From positions 1 through 41,012 of the forward strand of contig JBGPKK010000024.1 in the NCBI GenBank assembly GCA_041485905.1: DNA of 41,012 bases. Reading direction: 5' to 3'. The notes beneath the pieces were generated by a model. The model did not search any database. It had not been told where the DNA came from and saw nothing but the letters and a program-made list of their open reading frames with translations. How positions within the stretch are numbered: position 1 is the first letter of the stretch; the number at the start of each line of letters is the position of its first letter. The translations under genes were made by a program, and so were the position numbers. Positions 1-9,106 of the stretch are shown here, piece by piece. This DNA comes from JAHFUI01 sp041485905. GTDB lineage: Bacteria; Acidobacteriota; Vicinamibacteria; Vicinamibacterales; CAVVIG01.

Positions 1-94
1 GATCTTGCTGGCTCGATAGTTGCTGGATGCCAGCCGACGTGACGGCCGGCCGTCACCGGCTCGAACATTCAAAGTCAACGAAATGAGGAGCACG

Positions 95-706
95 ATGGAG
101 TTTTTCGTTTGGCTCGAACACAGCAGCGTCGCCATATCGATTAAAGAGAGTGCCGTGTTATACGAAATGCCTCTCGTGCTTCACGCAATCGGCATGGCAA
201 TCCTGGTAGGCCTCAGCACGGCGGTCTATCTGCGGATCCTCGGCGTTGCCTCCCGCCTGCCCCTGGCACCGATGGAACAGTTCTTCCCCCTGATGTACGC
301 GGGCTTCTGGATCAATGCCATCTCAGGTGTTGTGCTGTTCAGCATTTACCCGGTAAAGGCGGTCAGCAACCCGGGCTTCTTCATCAAGATGGGCGGCGTC
401 GTGCTCGCCGTCCTGTGCCTGCGCCGGATCAAGCGGCAAGTGTTTGGCAACCCGGCGAATCTGGGCACAACGCCCGTCCCGACGAAGGACAAGGTCCTGG
501 CCGCCACAGCCCTCCTGGTCTGGCTCGTCACCATCACGGCGGGGCGCCTGATGGCGTACCACGGCATCGCCAACGTCGAACGACAGTCTTCGCTCGCAGT
601 GCTCGTCGTAGCGAGCGTGCTGCTGCTTGCCGGGTACGCCGTTTCCCTCCGCGTAGGCTCGAGCGAGCCATCTCACACAAGGACCCGTGGTTCTATCGGT
701 TGGTGA
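95..706 (+). CDS. Integral membrane protein, first of pair A (possibly DUF6644 family)
   Basis: A 203-residue hydrophobic protein with about five predicted membrane helices and no recognisable catalytic motif. I chose the ATG at 95 because GAGGAG (85-90) lies four bases upstream; an earlier ATG at 83 and an open frame back to 20 have no such site. It is clearly paralogous to the protein at 14237-14875: both share a helix with LRILGVA, then LPLAP, a mid-protein NP/HPAN element and a late SITAGRL/TITAGRL-type motif. The next gene follows after 15 bases and encodes a related shorter protein, so the two probably form a complex or act together. A multicopper oxidase lies just downstream, which hints at an envelope redox or metal role, but this is inference. 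Function unknown. Confidence 0.85.
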   Translation: MEFFVWLEHSSVAISIKESAVLYEMPLVLHAIGMAILVGLSTAVYLRILGVASRLPLAPMEQFFPLMYAGFWINAISGVVLFSIYPVKAVSNPGFFIKMGGVVLAVLCLRRIKRQVFGNPANLGTTPVPTKDKVLAATALLVWLVTITAGRLMAYHGIANVERQSSLAVLVVASVLLLAGYAVSLRVGSSEPSHTRTRGSIGW

Positions 707-721
707 AAGGAAGATAACGCT

Positions 722-1231
722 ATGGCATCCTTCGGCAGGTACTGGCTCAGATGGCCCTCGCTGGAAGTCTTCATGGCTTATCCCTGGGCATGGCCGATGT
801 GCGAGACCTTTCATTTCATCGGGCTGTGCCTCCTGGTCGGTATCGTGGGCATGTTCGACCTGCGCGTGCTGGGAATCGCGAAAGGCCTGCCGCTGTCATC
901 CTTGAAACGGCTCCTTCCCTGGGGGGTTTTCGGATTCGTCCTCTGCCTGGTCACGGGCGCGCTGTTCGTGGGCGGCATCGGGGCCAATCTGTATGGTGAC
1001 AATGCCTACAACGTCATTGTGAGAGACGGCTATCTTCAAATGAAGCTGCTGTTCATCTTCCTCGCTGGATTAAACCTGCTGGCCTTCTACCTGACCGGCG
1101 CGGCTCGGACTGTCGATGTCCTGGGGCCGGGAGATGACGCACCGCTGCTCGCCAAACTCATCGCGGGGACCTCGTTGTTCCTCTGGATCGGAGTCATCGT
1201 TTTTGGCCGATTGATACCCGAGGGGCTCTAA
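722..1231 (+). CDS. Integral membrane protein, second of pair A (possibly DUF6644 family)
   Basis: A 169-residue membrane protein with four to five helices. The start ATG at 722 is preceded by AAAGGAAG. It matches the 172-residue protein at 13694-14212 along its whole length: both carry YW.RWPS near the N terminus, LKRLLPWGV, FI.LAGLNLLAFY, LGPGDDAP and a C-terminal RLIP. Strong conservation of the loop LGPGDDAP in two separate copies suggests a functional site. It is the partner of the gene ending at 706. I do not recognise a biochemical function. Confidence 0.85.
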   Translation: MASFGRYWLRWPSLEVFMAYPWAWPMCETFHFIGLCLLVGIVGMFDLRVLGIAKGLPLSSLKRLLPWGVFGFVLCLVTGALFVGGIGANLYGDNAYNVIVRDGYLQMKLLFIFLAGLNLLAFYLTGAARTVDVLGPGDDAPLLAKLIAGTSLFLWIGVIVFGRLIPEGL

Positions 1232-1392
1232 GGATGCAATTGGCGGCTTCTGCACGATCCCGCACCTCTGAGGGTGCCGAAAAAGCGCCACAAAGGGCTC
1301 GCCTTTTCGGCATGGGTGCCGGCTTTTCGGAGATCAGTACGGTTTGGGCATGGGATTCATGGCAGCCAGCTTGCGGGGATTTTTCACACGTC

Positions 1393-2868
1393 ATGCGGAA
1401 AAACCTTCGACGAGTCAGTTGCCGATTCAGACTCGGAACGGTCCTGGCGGTGCTGCTGTGGCTGGGCTGCGTAGGCCGAGCCGAGGGGCCGGTCAGTCTG
1501 CAGCCCGTTGGATGGGACCAGGGCCTGAAGCTCTCGGAGGCCGTCGACATCAATCCCGACCCGCACATCGTCGAGGTCAACCTGGAGGCCCGCGTCGCGC
1601 GGGTGGAGATTGCGCCAGGCCAATCGGTCGAGGCCTGGACCTACAACGGCGGCGTCCCGGGGCCGCTGATTCGTGTGCGGGTTGGCGATCGCCTCATCGT
1701 GCACTTCGTAAACAAGCTGCCCCGGCCGACGACGGTCCACTGGCACGGGGTGCGCGTCCCGATTCAGATGGATGGCGTGCCGGGCATCTCGCAGCCGGAA
1801 CTGCAGCCTGGCGAGTCGTTCACCTATGATTTCGTCGTCCCGGACGCCGGCCTCTTCTGGTACCACCCGCACGTGATGTCGGCCGCGCAGGTGGGGTTTG
1901 GACTCTACGGCGCGCTGCTCGTCGAGGATCCGAACGAACAAGTTGGTGTGCCTGACGAGCTCGTCCTCGTGTTGAGCGATATGTCCCTCCGAGCCGACGG
2001 CGTCCTGGAATCGCCGGATGCTGGTGGCTCAATCGCCAACATGTTCGGGCGTGAAGGCACGCACGTCCTGGTCAACGGCCGCGAACGCTCGAAGCTGGCC
2101 GCCCGGAGCGGCGCGCCGCAGCGCTGGCGGATTGTCAACGCGGCCAAGAGCCGGTTCTTCAATCTGGACCTCGGCGGGGCGCTCTTCAAGCAGATCGGCG
2201 GAGACGGGGGGCTGCAGGAGTACGCCGTGGAGAGCGACACCTTCGTCCTGGCGCCAGGGGAGCGCGCCGATCTCATCGTGACGCCTCGGGCAAAACCGGG
2301 TACCGAGATCATGCTCCGCTCGGTGCTGTACTACCGTGGGTTTGGCACCGTCGAAGGTCGTTACCCGTTCGACAATCTGTTCACGATCGCGATGGCCGAC
2401 CTGCCTCCCTACTCTGCGGTCCGGCTCCCAGATACGCATCGTGTGATCGAGCCATTGCCCAGGGCGGGCGCCACCTCGGTCGACCTCGAGGTCACGTTGG
2501 TCCAGGGGGCCGAGGACCCCGAGTACCGCATCACCGGAGCACGCTTCACGAAGGACAAGTCCGTCACGGCGCAGTTGGGCGAAACCCAGGTGTGGACGGT
2601 GACGAACAAGTCGGCGTGGTCACATCCGCTTCACCTGCACGGGTTCTTTTTTCAGGTCCTCGACGAACACGGATCGCCAGTGAAGCCCATGGCCTGGAAA
2701 GACACCGTCAACATTCCCTTCGACCAGACCGTGCGCTTCATCGTGCGCTTCGACGATCGCGCGGGGAGTTGGATGTTTCACTGTCACATCCTCGACCATG
2801 CCGAGAGTGGCCTCATGGGCACGGTGGACGTGGGCACCACCCACACACCACACCACGAGAAACACTGA
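1393..2868 (+). CDS. Exported multicopper oxidase
   Basis: A 491-residue three-cupredoxin-domain oxidase, expected to oxidise a substrate (metal ion or phenolic) outside the cytoplasm and reduce O2 to water. Copper motifs are complete: HWHG (H116, H118), WYHPH (H158, H160), HPLHLHG (H411, H414, H416) and HCHILDHAESGLM (H463, C464, H465, H469, M475), so type 1, 2 and 3 sites should all form. The frame is open from 1234, but the ATG at 1393 begins a convincing signal peptide (basic MRKNLRR, hydrophobic core to about residue 28). There is no long Met-rich insert of the CueO type, so substrate cannot be assigned. It lies between membrane pair A and the DUF1592 gene. A His-rich tail (HTPHHEKH) closes the protein. 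Confidence 0.93.
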   Translation: MRKNLRRVSCRFRLGTVLAVLLWLGCVGRAEGPVSLQPVGWDQGLKLSEAVDINPDPHIVEVNLEARVARVEIAPGQSVEAWTYNGGVPGPLIRVRVGDRLIVHFVNKLPRPTTVHWHGVRVPIQMDGVPGISQPELQPGESFTYDFVVPDAGLFWYHPHVMSAAQVGFGLYGALLVEDPNEQVGVPDELVLVLSDMSLRADGVLESPDAGGSIANMFGREGTHVLVNGRERSKLAARSGAPQRWRIVNAAKSRFFNLDLGGALFKQIGGDGGLQEYAVESDTFVLAPGERADLIVTPRAKPGTEIMLRSVLYYRGFGTVEGRYPFDNLFTIAMADLPPYSAVRLPDTHRVIEPLPRAGATSVDLEVTLVQGAEDPEYRITGARFTKDKSVTAQLGETQVWTVTNKSAWSHPLHLHGFFFQVLDEHGSPVKPMAWKDTVNIPFDQTVRFIVRFDDRAGSWMFHCHILDHAESGLMGTVDVGTTHTPHHEKH

Positions 2869-3002
2869 CGCTTCGCGCCCACGCCCGCGGCACGGCATTC
2901 TGTTTGCGTAACGCCGATCAGATCTTGAGACAGGCGCTCCACTTGCCCTGGACGTGGGGGCGTGCTGAGACCTGTCGTGCAGTGTGTGACGCGGAGTATG
3001 CG

Positions 3003-5459
3003 ATGAGCAAGAGACCCTTCATCGTCGGTTGCATGGCACTTATCTCGGTCGCCTTTGTCCACGGACAGACGACGAGCCCGAAACAGACAGTTCGTGCGGA
3101 ACGCGCCGCGAGCCCGCGCCGGACCGCGAGCCCACCGCGACCATCCTCGAGCGCTCCTGTGTCCGCATCGAGGGTGCGGACGCTCGTCGATCAGCACTGC
3201 GTCGAGTGCCATAACGACCGAATCAAGGCGGGAGGCATCGCGCTGCACGGCACGGACCTCGCTGATATCGCCATCAACCCAACGCCGTGGGAACGGTCCG
3301 TGCGGAAGACTCGCGCCGGCATGATGCCTCCGGCCGGTCAGCCGCCGCTGGAGCCGGCAACGCGCGAGGCGCTCGCCGCAGGACTGGAGGCCGAGCTCGA
3401 CCGCCACGGCGTCCTTCAGCTGCCCGCGCCGGGCCTTCATCGGCTCAACCGCAATGAATACGCGAATGCGATCCGCGATCTGCTCGCGCTCGACGTGGAC
3501 GCGGCGAAATTCCTGCCGTCCGATGATTCGACCGCCGGGTTCGACAACATGGCGGGCACGCTGGTGATGTCGCCGGCGCTCCTGGAAGCCTATCTGTCAG
3601 CGGCGGGGCGGATCAGCCGTCTGGCGGTCGGTGTGGCGGCGACGCCAAGTCAAACGGTCTACCGCGTGCCGGAGGACGCCACCCAGGACTACCACGTCGA
3701 AGGGCTGCCGTTCGGGACCCGCGGTGGCATCCTCGCGCGTCACCAGTTCCCCGCCGACGGCGAGTACGCCATCAAAGTCATCCCGGTGAACAAAGGCAAC
3801 ATGGGGAGCAACACCGCCTTTGGAGAGATCCGCGGGGAGAAACTCGACGTCTTCCTGGACGGCGCGCGTGTCCAGCAACTCGATTGGGACAGAGAAGTGG
3901 CGCGCGGCGGCACGCTGGATCTTCGCATCCCGGTGAAGGCGGGTCCGCGTGCGGTCGGCGTCACCTTTGCGGCCACCCATTACGCGCCGATCAACGACCT
4001 GAACAAGCACTTCTTGCGGAGCACGCTCGAAACCGGCGGCCTTCCCGGGTTCACGTTCTTCCCGCATGTTGGCAGCGTCAGGATTGACGGCCCGTACAAC
4101 GCCGTGGCAGCGACCGACACGCCCAGTCGCCGCAAGATCTTCGTGTGCCGACCTTCGACCGACGAGGCGCCTTGTGCGGAAAAAATCGTGTCGACGTTGG
4201 CCCGGCGCGCCTTCAGGCGGCCTGCGACCGCCGAAGACGTCTCGATGCTGATGGGTTTCTACCAGTCGGGCCGAAAAGCCGGGACCTTTGATCAAGGGAT
4301 CGACATGGCGCTCCGGCGCCTCCTCGCGGACCCCGAGTTCCTCTACCGCCGGGAGGCCGAGCCGGCGAGTGTGGCGGCTGGCAAACCCTACCGCATCACC
4401 GACCTGGAATTGGCCTCGCGGTTGTCCTTCTTCTTGTGGAGCAGCATCCCCGATGACCAACTGCTGACGCTGGCGGGCCAGGGGAAGCTGAAAAATCCCG
4501 TCGTGCTCGAGCGGCAGGTGCGCCGCATGCTCGCCGATCCGCGTTCAGAGGCCCTCGTGACCAACGTCGCGGGACAGTGGCTGAACCTCCGCAGCCTGCA
4601 GAGCCAGGCGCCGGTCCCGCTGACGTATCCCGACTTCGACGACAACTTGCGCCAGGCCTTCCGGCGGGAAACCGAGCTCTTCTTCGGCAGCATCGTGCGG
4701 GAGGACCGCAGCGTGCTGGACCTGCTGACCGCCGACTATACCTTCGTCAACGAGCGTCTCGCGAAGCACTACGGGATCCCGAACGTGTACGGCAGCCAGT
4801 TCCGGCGCATCACGCTCGGCAAGGAGTTTGACCTGCGTCGAGGGCTGCTGGGCCAGGGGAGTCAGCTCACGGTGTCTTCGCAGCCAGGCAGGACCTCCCC
4901 GGTGCAGCGGGGCAAGTGGTTCATGCAGACCTTCCTCGGCGTGAGTCCCCCCAGTCCGCCGCCGGGTGTTGTCATCCGGATATCCACCACCGAACGGGAC
5001 GCCCATGGGGGCACAAAGCAGTCGATGCGCCAGCAGATGGAAGGACACCGCAGAGTCGAACCCTGTAAGAGTTGTCACAAGATCATGGATCCGATCGGCT
5101 TCTCGTTCGAGAACTTCGACGCGACCGGGGCGTGGCGCACCGACGACGGGGGCGTCCCGATCGATTCGTCGGGCGTGCTCGTTGACGGCACCCCGTTGAA
5201 CGGTCTGGCGAGTCTGCGCGAGGCGATGCTGCGCTACTCCCCCCAGTTCGTTCGGGTCGCGACCGAGAAGCTTCTGACGTACGCGCTCGGCCGAGGCGCA
5301 GAAACCTTCGACATGCCGCTGGTGCGCTCTATCGTCCGGGACGCCGCCCCCACCAACTACCGGTACTCATCGCTGGTACTGGGCGTCGTCAAGAGCCAGC
5401 AGTTCCAGATGAACATGAAGGCACCCGCCACGGCGCCAAGTCAGGTCGCACAAAAGTAA
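3003..5459 (+). CDS. Secreted c-type heme protein with DUF1587/1595/1592/1588/1585 domains
   Basis: An 818-residue exported protein of the large Planctomycetes/Acidobacteria-type family. The start at 3003 gives a signal peptide (MSKRPFIVGC followed by a hydrophobic stretch). A CVECH heme-binding motif (C66, C69, H70) begins the cytochrome-like part. LHRLNRNEYANAIRDLL marks DUF1587, and later blocks match DUF1595, DUF1592, DUF1588 (second CKSCH motif, C688-H692) and DUF1585 at the C terminus. The frame runs upstream to 2592 inside the oxidase gene, but that part is only the shadow of it. The DUF1552 gene follows after 46 bases, the usual partner, so they are very likely co-expressed. The biochemical role of this pair is not established; an extracytoplasmic redox reaction is the reasonable guess. 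Confidence 0.93.
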   Translation: MSKRPFIVGCMALISVAFVHGQTTSPKQTVRAERAASPRRTASPPRPSSSAPVSASRVRTLVDQHCVECHNDRIKAGGIALHGTDLADIAINPTPWERSVRKTRAGMMPPAGQPPLEPATREALAAGLEAELDRHGVLQLPAPGLHRLNRNEYANAIRDLLALDVDAAKFLPSDDSTAGFDNMAGTLVMSPALLEAYLSAAGRISRLAVGVAATPSQTVYRVPEDATQDYHVEGLPFGTRGGILARHQFPADGEYAIKVIPVNKGNMGSNTAFGEIRGEKLDVFLDGARVQQLDWDREVARGGTLDLRIPVKAGPRAVGVTFAATHYAPINDLNKHFLRSTLETGGLPGFTFFPHVGSVRIDGPYNAVAATDTPSRRKIFVCRPSTDEAPCAEKIVSTLARRAFRRPATAEDVSMLMGFYQSGRKAGTFDQGIDMALRRLLADPEFLYRREAEPASVAAGKPYRITDLELASRLSFFLWSSIPDDQLLTLAGQGKLKNPVVLERQVRRMLADPRSEALVTNVAGQWLNLRSLQSQAPVPLTYPDFDDNLRQAFRRETELFFGSIVREDRSVLDLLTADYTFVNERLAKHYGIPNVYGSQFRRITLGKEFDLRRGLLGQGSQLTVSSQPGRTSPVQRGKWFMQTFLGVSPPSPPPGVVIRISTTERDAHGGTKQSMRQQMEGHRRVEPCKSCHKIMDPIGFSFENFDATGAWRTDDGGVPIDSSGVLVDGTPLNGLASLREAMLRYSPQFVRVATEKLLTYALGRGAETFDMPLVRSIVRDAAPTNYRYSSLVLGVVKSQQFQMNMKAPATAPSQVAQK

Positions 5460-5466
5460 AAGTAGA

Positions 5467-5484
5467 GTCCGGCTCGAGCCGGAC
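5467..5484. repeat. 18-bp perfect palindrome, GTCCGGC-centre family
   Basis: Perfect inverted repeat with GTCCGGCT and AGCCGGAC arms around CG, in the 46-base gap between two co-oriented genes. It shares the GTCCGGC arms with the copies at 35936 and 36848, but its centre is TCGA rather than TTCA. No U-run follows, so it is not an intrinsic terminator. Confidence 0.75.
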
Positions 5485-5505
5485 AAACGAGGAGGCCCTG
5501 TCACC

Positions 5506-6849
5506 ATGTATCTCACCAAGACGCACATTCCGCGTCGGACCTTCCTGCGGGGCGCGGGCACCATGCTCGCGCTGCCGTTGCTGGACGCGATGGTCCCGGC
5601 ACGCGCGCTCGCGGGCCAGACGGCGGCGGCTCAGACGAAAACGCGCTTTACCGGGATCTTCGTACCGCACGGCATGGCGCCGGGCTATTGGGTCCCGGCC
5701 AAAGAGGGCACGGGCTTCGAGTTTCCCATGATCTTGAGCCCGCTCGAGCCGTACCGCGATCGCACGGTGATCATGAGCGGGCTCTGGTCGAAGTCGGCGG
5801 AACCGCCCCCGGGGGTGACGGGCGCCGACCATTGGGTCGCGTCGGCGTACTTGTGCGCCAACAAGCCGAAGAAAACCGCCGGCGCCGACATTCAAAACGG
5901 CGTCACGATCGATCAGGTCATCGCAAAGCAGATCGGCCAGGAGACGCTGATGCCGTCGCTTCAGCTGGGCGTCGAGGATCCGGGGGCGAACTCGAGCAAC
6001 TGCGGCGAGGGCTACAGCTGCGCGTACACAAACTCGATTTCGTGGCCGACGCCGAGCCGGCCGCTGCCGATGGAGATCAACCCCCAGGTGGTCTTCCAGC
6101 GGCTGTTCGGTGACGGCGGCACCCAGGCCGAGCGCATCGCCCGGCGGCAGGAAGATCAGAGCATCCTCGATTCGATCACGAAGACGCTCGCGCGGTTCAA
6201 GTCGGCCATCGGCCCGGCCGATCGCATCCGAGTGGACCAATACCTGGACGACGTTCGCGAGATCGAGCGGCGTCTTCAAATCGCCGCGAAAGCCTCGAAT
6301 GCCGCGCCCACCGCGGCGATGCCGTACGGCGTGCCCGAGACGTTCGACGAGCACATCAAGCTGCAGTTCGATCTGCTGACGCTGGCGTTCCAAGGCGACA
6401 TCACCCGCGTCTCCACGTTGTTGTATGCGCGCGACCTCACCGGCCGGGCGTATCCGGAAAGCGGCACGACCATCAGTTTCCACGGGGGCTCGCACCACGC
6501 GGAGGATCCGAAGCGCATCGAGGAGTACGCCAAGCTGAACCGGTATCACGTCAAGATGCTGGCGTACTTCCTGGAAAAACTGCGCAGCACGCAGGATGGC
6601 GACGGCACCCTCCTGGATCACTCCGTCGTGCTCTACGGCAGCAATATGGGCAACTCCAATCAGCACCTGCACCACGACGTGCCGCACATCCTGGCCGGCG
6701 GGGCCTCGGGTCAGCTCAAAGGCGGGCGCCATCTGGCGTTCCCGTCCCGGACCGTCCCGACGGGGAATCTGTTAGTGAGCATCATGGACCTGTTCGACGT
6801 GCGCCAGGAGAGTCTCGGCGACAGTACGGGCAGACTCACGGGTCTTTAG
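5506..6849 (+). CDS. Tat-exported DUF1552 protein
   Basis: A 447-residue protein with a twin-arginine leader (PRRTFLRGAG, residues 9-18, followed by a hydrophobic stretch to an Ala-rich cleavage region near 35). GAGGAGG at 5490 supports the ATG. The body matches DUF1552: an early FVPHGMAPGYW, a middle region naming the family, and a late HNYGSNMG-like segment (VVLYGSNMGNSNQH) and HLHHDVPH. Tat export implies that the protein folds in the cytoplasm, perhaps with a cofactor. It almost always travels with a DUF1592-type gene, as here. Molecular function is not known to me. Confidence 0.93.
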   Translation: MYLTKTHIPRRTFLRGAGTMLALPLLDAMVPARALAGQTAAAQTKTRFTGIFVPHGMAPGYWVPAKEGTGFEFPMILSPLEPYRDRTVIMSGLWSKSAEPPPGVTGADHWVASAYLCANKPKKTAGADIQNGVTIDQVIAKQIGQETLMPSLQLGVEDPGANSSNCGEGYSCAYTNSISWPTPSRPLPMEINPQVVFQRLFGDGGTQAERIARRQEDQSILDSITKTLARFKSAIGPADRIRVDQYLDDVREIERRLQIAAKASNAAPTAAMPYGVPETFDEHIKLQFDLLTLAFQGDITRVSTLLYARDLTGRAYPESGTTISFHGGSHHAEDPKRIEEYAKLNRYHVKMLAYFLEKLRSTQDGDGTLLDHSVVLYGSNMGNSNQHLHHDVPHILAGGASGQLKGGRHLAFPSRTVPTGNLLVSIMDLFDVRQESLGDSTGRLTGL

Positions 6850-6879
6850 CAGGCTGCTGAGTAACGCAGCCTGAAGTGA

Positions 6880-6906
6880 GAACTCAGAACTTAGAACTTA
6901 GAAGTT
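6880..6906. repeat. 9-bp tandem repeat, AACTTAGAA units
   Basis: About three degenerate copies of AGAACTTAG in the gap between the DUF1552 and ankyrin genes. The reverse complement of the same unit occurs at 20359-20390. It looks like a minisatellite seed and not a regulatory site. A GC-rich hairpin (AGGCTGCTGAGTAACGCAGCCT) lies immediately before it. Confidence 0.7.
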
Positions 6907-6936
6907 CATCCAATACACGGCACCGAGGGAGCAGTC

Positions 6937-8655
6937 ATGAAGGGATCTACATTCCCGGTTTGCGTCGCGCTTCTGCTGTCGACGGCCGTTTTTCGCGCCG
7001 CGAACAGTCCGGTGGCCGATGCCGCCATGAAGGGCGACACGGCGGCCGTCGGTCTGTTGCTCGGGCAAAAAGCGGACGTCAATGCACCCCAGGCGGACGG
7101 CGCGACAGCCATGCACTGGGCCGTGTACAAAAATGACCTGGAGATGGCCGATCTCCTGATCCGCGCCGGCGCGAACGTGAAAGCCGCCAACCTCGAAGGG
7201 GCCACGGCGCTGTCGCTGGCCTGCATCAACGGCAGCGCGCCCATGGTCGAGCGGCTGTTGAAGGCCGGAGCGGATCCGAACGAGCACGGGGCCCACGGAG
7301 AAACCGCGCTCATGATGGCGGCGCGTACTGGCGCGGTGGATGCCATCAAGCTGTTGTTGGACCGCGGAGCCGAAGTCAACGCGAAGGAGATCCTGCGGGG
7401 CACCACGGCGTTGCACTGGGCCGCGGCGGAGCAACATCCGGCCGCCGTCAAGCTCCTTGTCGAGCGCGGTGCGGACGTCAGCGCCCGCTCGAACCCGGCC
7501 GCTGTGGCCAGGACCGCCTACCTCGCCCCAACGGTCCGGCAACGGGCGGCGCAGGTCGGCGTCGAGGCAGCGACCACAGCCCGGGGAGGCGGGGGCAGAG
7601 GCCGCGGAGCCGGAGCCGGTGGAGCAGGCCGCGGCGGCCGGGAGGGCGGCACCGGGACGCAGCCGGAACAACAGGACTTTGATAATCAGGATTTCTTCAG
7701 GCCGCGTCAGAATGCCGATGGTGGTGGGCTGACGGCGTTGGTGTTTGCCGCACGGCAGGGCGATCTCGACACGGCGCGGATTCTGGTCGAGGCAGGCGCT
7801 GATGTGAATCAAGTGACGCAGTACGGATGGACCGCACTCTTGACCGCGACCCAGAACCGGAACTACGTGCTCGCCTCGTACTTGCTGGACCACGGAGCCA
7901 ACTCGAACCTCGCCAATAAGGGCGGCTGGACGCCCCTCTATCTGGCGACCGACAACCGCAACATCGAAGGCGGGGACTATCCGGTGCGCCCGGGCGATCT
8001 GGACCATCTGGACTTCATCAAGAAGCTGCTGGACCGCGGCGCGAACGTGAACGCCCGGGCGAAGGACAGCACCGAGACGCGGACGATCTTCACGATGCAG
8101 TGGCTGTACGAGGACGGCGCCACACCGTTCCTGCGAGCCGCGCAGTCCGGCGACGTCGAGCTTATGAAGCTGCTCCTAGCCCGCGGCGCCGATCCGAAGA
8201 TCGCGACGACCAACAACGTCACACCGCTGGCCGTGGCATCGGGCATCGGCTGGGTCCAGGGCGTGACGTACGAGCATTCGGAACAAGACTCCCTGGAGGC
8301 GGTGAAGATGTGTCTGGACCTCGGCCTCGACCCGACTGCGGCCGACAGTGAGGGCCGCACAGCGCTGCACGGCGCGGCCCACAAAGGGCGGAACGCGGTC
8401 GTTCAACTCCTGGTGGACCACGGCGCCAGACTGGACACCAGGGATGGCGGAAGTCGGGACACCGTCAACGGCGAGCTGCTCGGCCATGGGTGGCTGCCGA
8501 TGGATTACGCGGACGGCCTGGTCAGGGTTGGCGTGCAATCGGCCATCCCTCATCCCGAGACTGCGACCCTGCTCCGCACGCTCATGACGAAGGCGGGCAT
8601 CGCGATTCCGCCGCCGATTACGTCTTCGGTGTGCATTACTCCGGTGTGCAAGTAG
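6937..8655 (+). CDS. Secreted ankyrin-repeat protein
   Basis: A 572-residue protein with a signal peptide (MKGSTFPVCVALLLSTAVF) and ankyrin repeats through most of its length, recognisable by G.TALHWA / LLL.RGADVN patterns. GGGAG at 6929-6933 supports the start. Between about residues 208 and 235 the repeats are interrupted by a Gly/Arg-rich low-complexity stretch and a Gln-rich segment, after which repeats resume. Ankyrin domains bind proteins; this one should work in the periplasm or outside. It sits between the DUF1552 gene and ligAB-like genes, and may scaffold the exported redox proteins encoded upstream, which is inference only. Confidence 0.93.
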   Translation: MKGSTFPVCVALLLSTAVFRAANSPVADAAMKGDTAAVGLLLGQKADVNAPQADGATAMHWAVYKNDLEMADLLIRAGANVKAANLEGATALSLACINGSAPMVERLLKAGADPNEHGAHGETALMMAARTGAVDAIKLLLDRGAEVNAKEILRGTTALHWAAAEQHPAAVKLLVERGADVSARSNPAAVARTAYLAPTVRQRAAQVGVEAATTARGGGGRGRGAGAGGAGRGGREGGTGTQPEQQDFDNQDFFRPRQNADGGGLTALVFAARQGDLDTARILVEAGADVNQVTQYGWTALLTATQNRNYVLASYLLDHGANSNLANKGGWTPLYLATDNRNIEGGDYPVRPGDLDHLDFIKKLLDRGANVNARAKDSTETRTIFTMQWLYEDGATPFLRAAQSGDVELMKLLLARGADPKIATTNNVTPLAVASGIGWVQGVTYEHSEQDSLEAVKMCLDLGLDPTAADSEGRTALHGAAHKGRNAVVQLLVDHGARLDTRDGGSRDTVNGELLGHGWLPMDYADGLVRVGVQSAIPHPETATLLRTLMTKAGIAIPPPITSSVCITPVCK

Positions 8656-8678
8656 AACCGAGGTCACGTCGTAGGGGT

Positions 8679-8719
8679 GGACCTTCAGGTCCGCCCAGGG
8701 GCCGGCCTGAAGGCCGGCC
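8679..8719. repeat. Two adjacent palindromes with CTTCAG/CTGAAG centres
   Basis: GGACCTTCAGGTCC (8679-8692) and GGCCGGCC-TGAA-GGCCGGCC (8700-8719). The centres are complementary to each other (TTCA and TGAA), the same design as the in-gene repeats at 18522 and 24693. Neither is followed by a T-run, so termination is unlikely. Confidence 0.75.
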
Positions 8720-8744
8720 CTGACAAGAGGCGCAAAGGAGCCAG

Positions 8745-9101
8745 ATGAACACCGACACGTCCGACTGCGACATCCCGGGGACGATCCTCTTTGATGGCCG
8801 TCAGGCCATGAAGGGCTATGCGCTCAACAAGATGTGCTTCTCTTTCAATTCCGCGGCGAACCGCGAGGAGTACCGGCGCGACGAGGATGCCTATTTCGAC
8901 AAGTTCCACTTGACCGAAGAGCAGCGCCAGGCCGTGAAACACAAGAACGTGCTGGAGCTGCTCCATGCCGGAGGCAACATCTACTTTCTCGCCAAGTGGG
9001 CCGGCATCTTCGGTTTCAACGTGCAACAGATTGGTGCGCAGCAGCGAGGCATGTCCGAACAGGAATTCAAAGACATGCTCGTCCGCGCCGGAGGTAAATA
9101 A
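8745..9101 (+). CDS. Protocatechuate 4,5-dioxygenase alpha subunit-like protein (LigA type)
   Basis: A small 118-residue helical protein matching the LigA family: it contains the typical G...MKGYALNKMC block at about residues 18-31 and the FN...REEY segment after it. AAAGGAG lies just upstream of the ATG. In the classical enzyme LigA covers the active site formed by LigB, and the LigB-type gene begins five bases after this stop, so they should assemble. The upstream gap holds a palindromic repeat. Cytosolic. Substrate could be protocatechuate, gallate or another catecholic acid. Confidence 0.88.
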   Translation: MNTDTSDCDIPGTILFDGRQAMKGYALNKMCFSFNSAANREEYRRDEDAYFDKFHLTEEQRQAVKHKNVLELLHAGGNIYFLAKWAGIFGFNVQQIGAQQRGMSEQEFKDMLVRAGGK

Positions 9102-9106
9102 CAACA

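Noticed and set aside
2592..3002. N-terminal extension of the DUF1592 protein
   Set aside because: The open frame overlaps the multicopper oxidase coding region; the signal peptide begins at 3003.
5389..6732. 447-codon minus-strand frame opposite the DUF1552 gene
   Set aside because: Antisense shadow; the plus-strand gene has a Tat leader and ribosome site.
8700..8719. GC-rich palindrome as a terminator between the ankyrin and ligA-like genes
   Set aside because: No T-run after the stem and the following gene is only 25 bases away; it belongs to a dispersed palindrome family.
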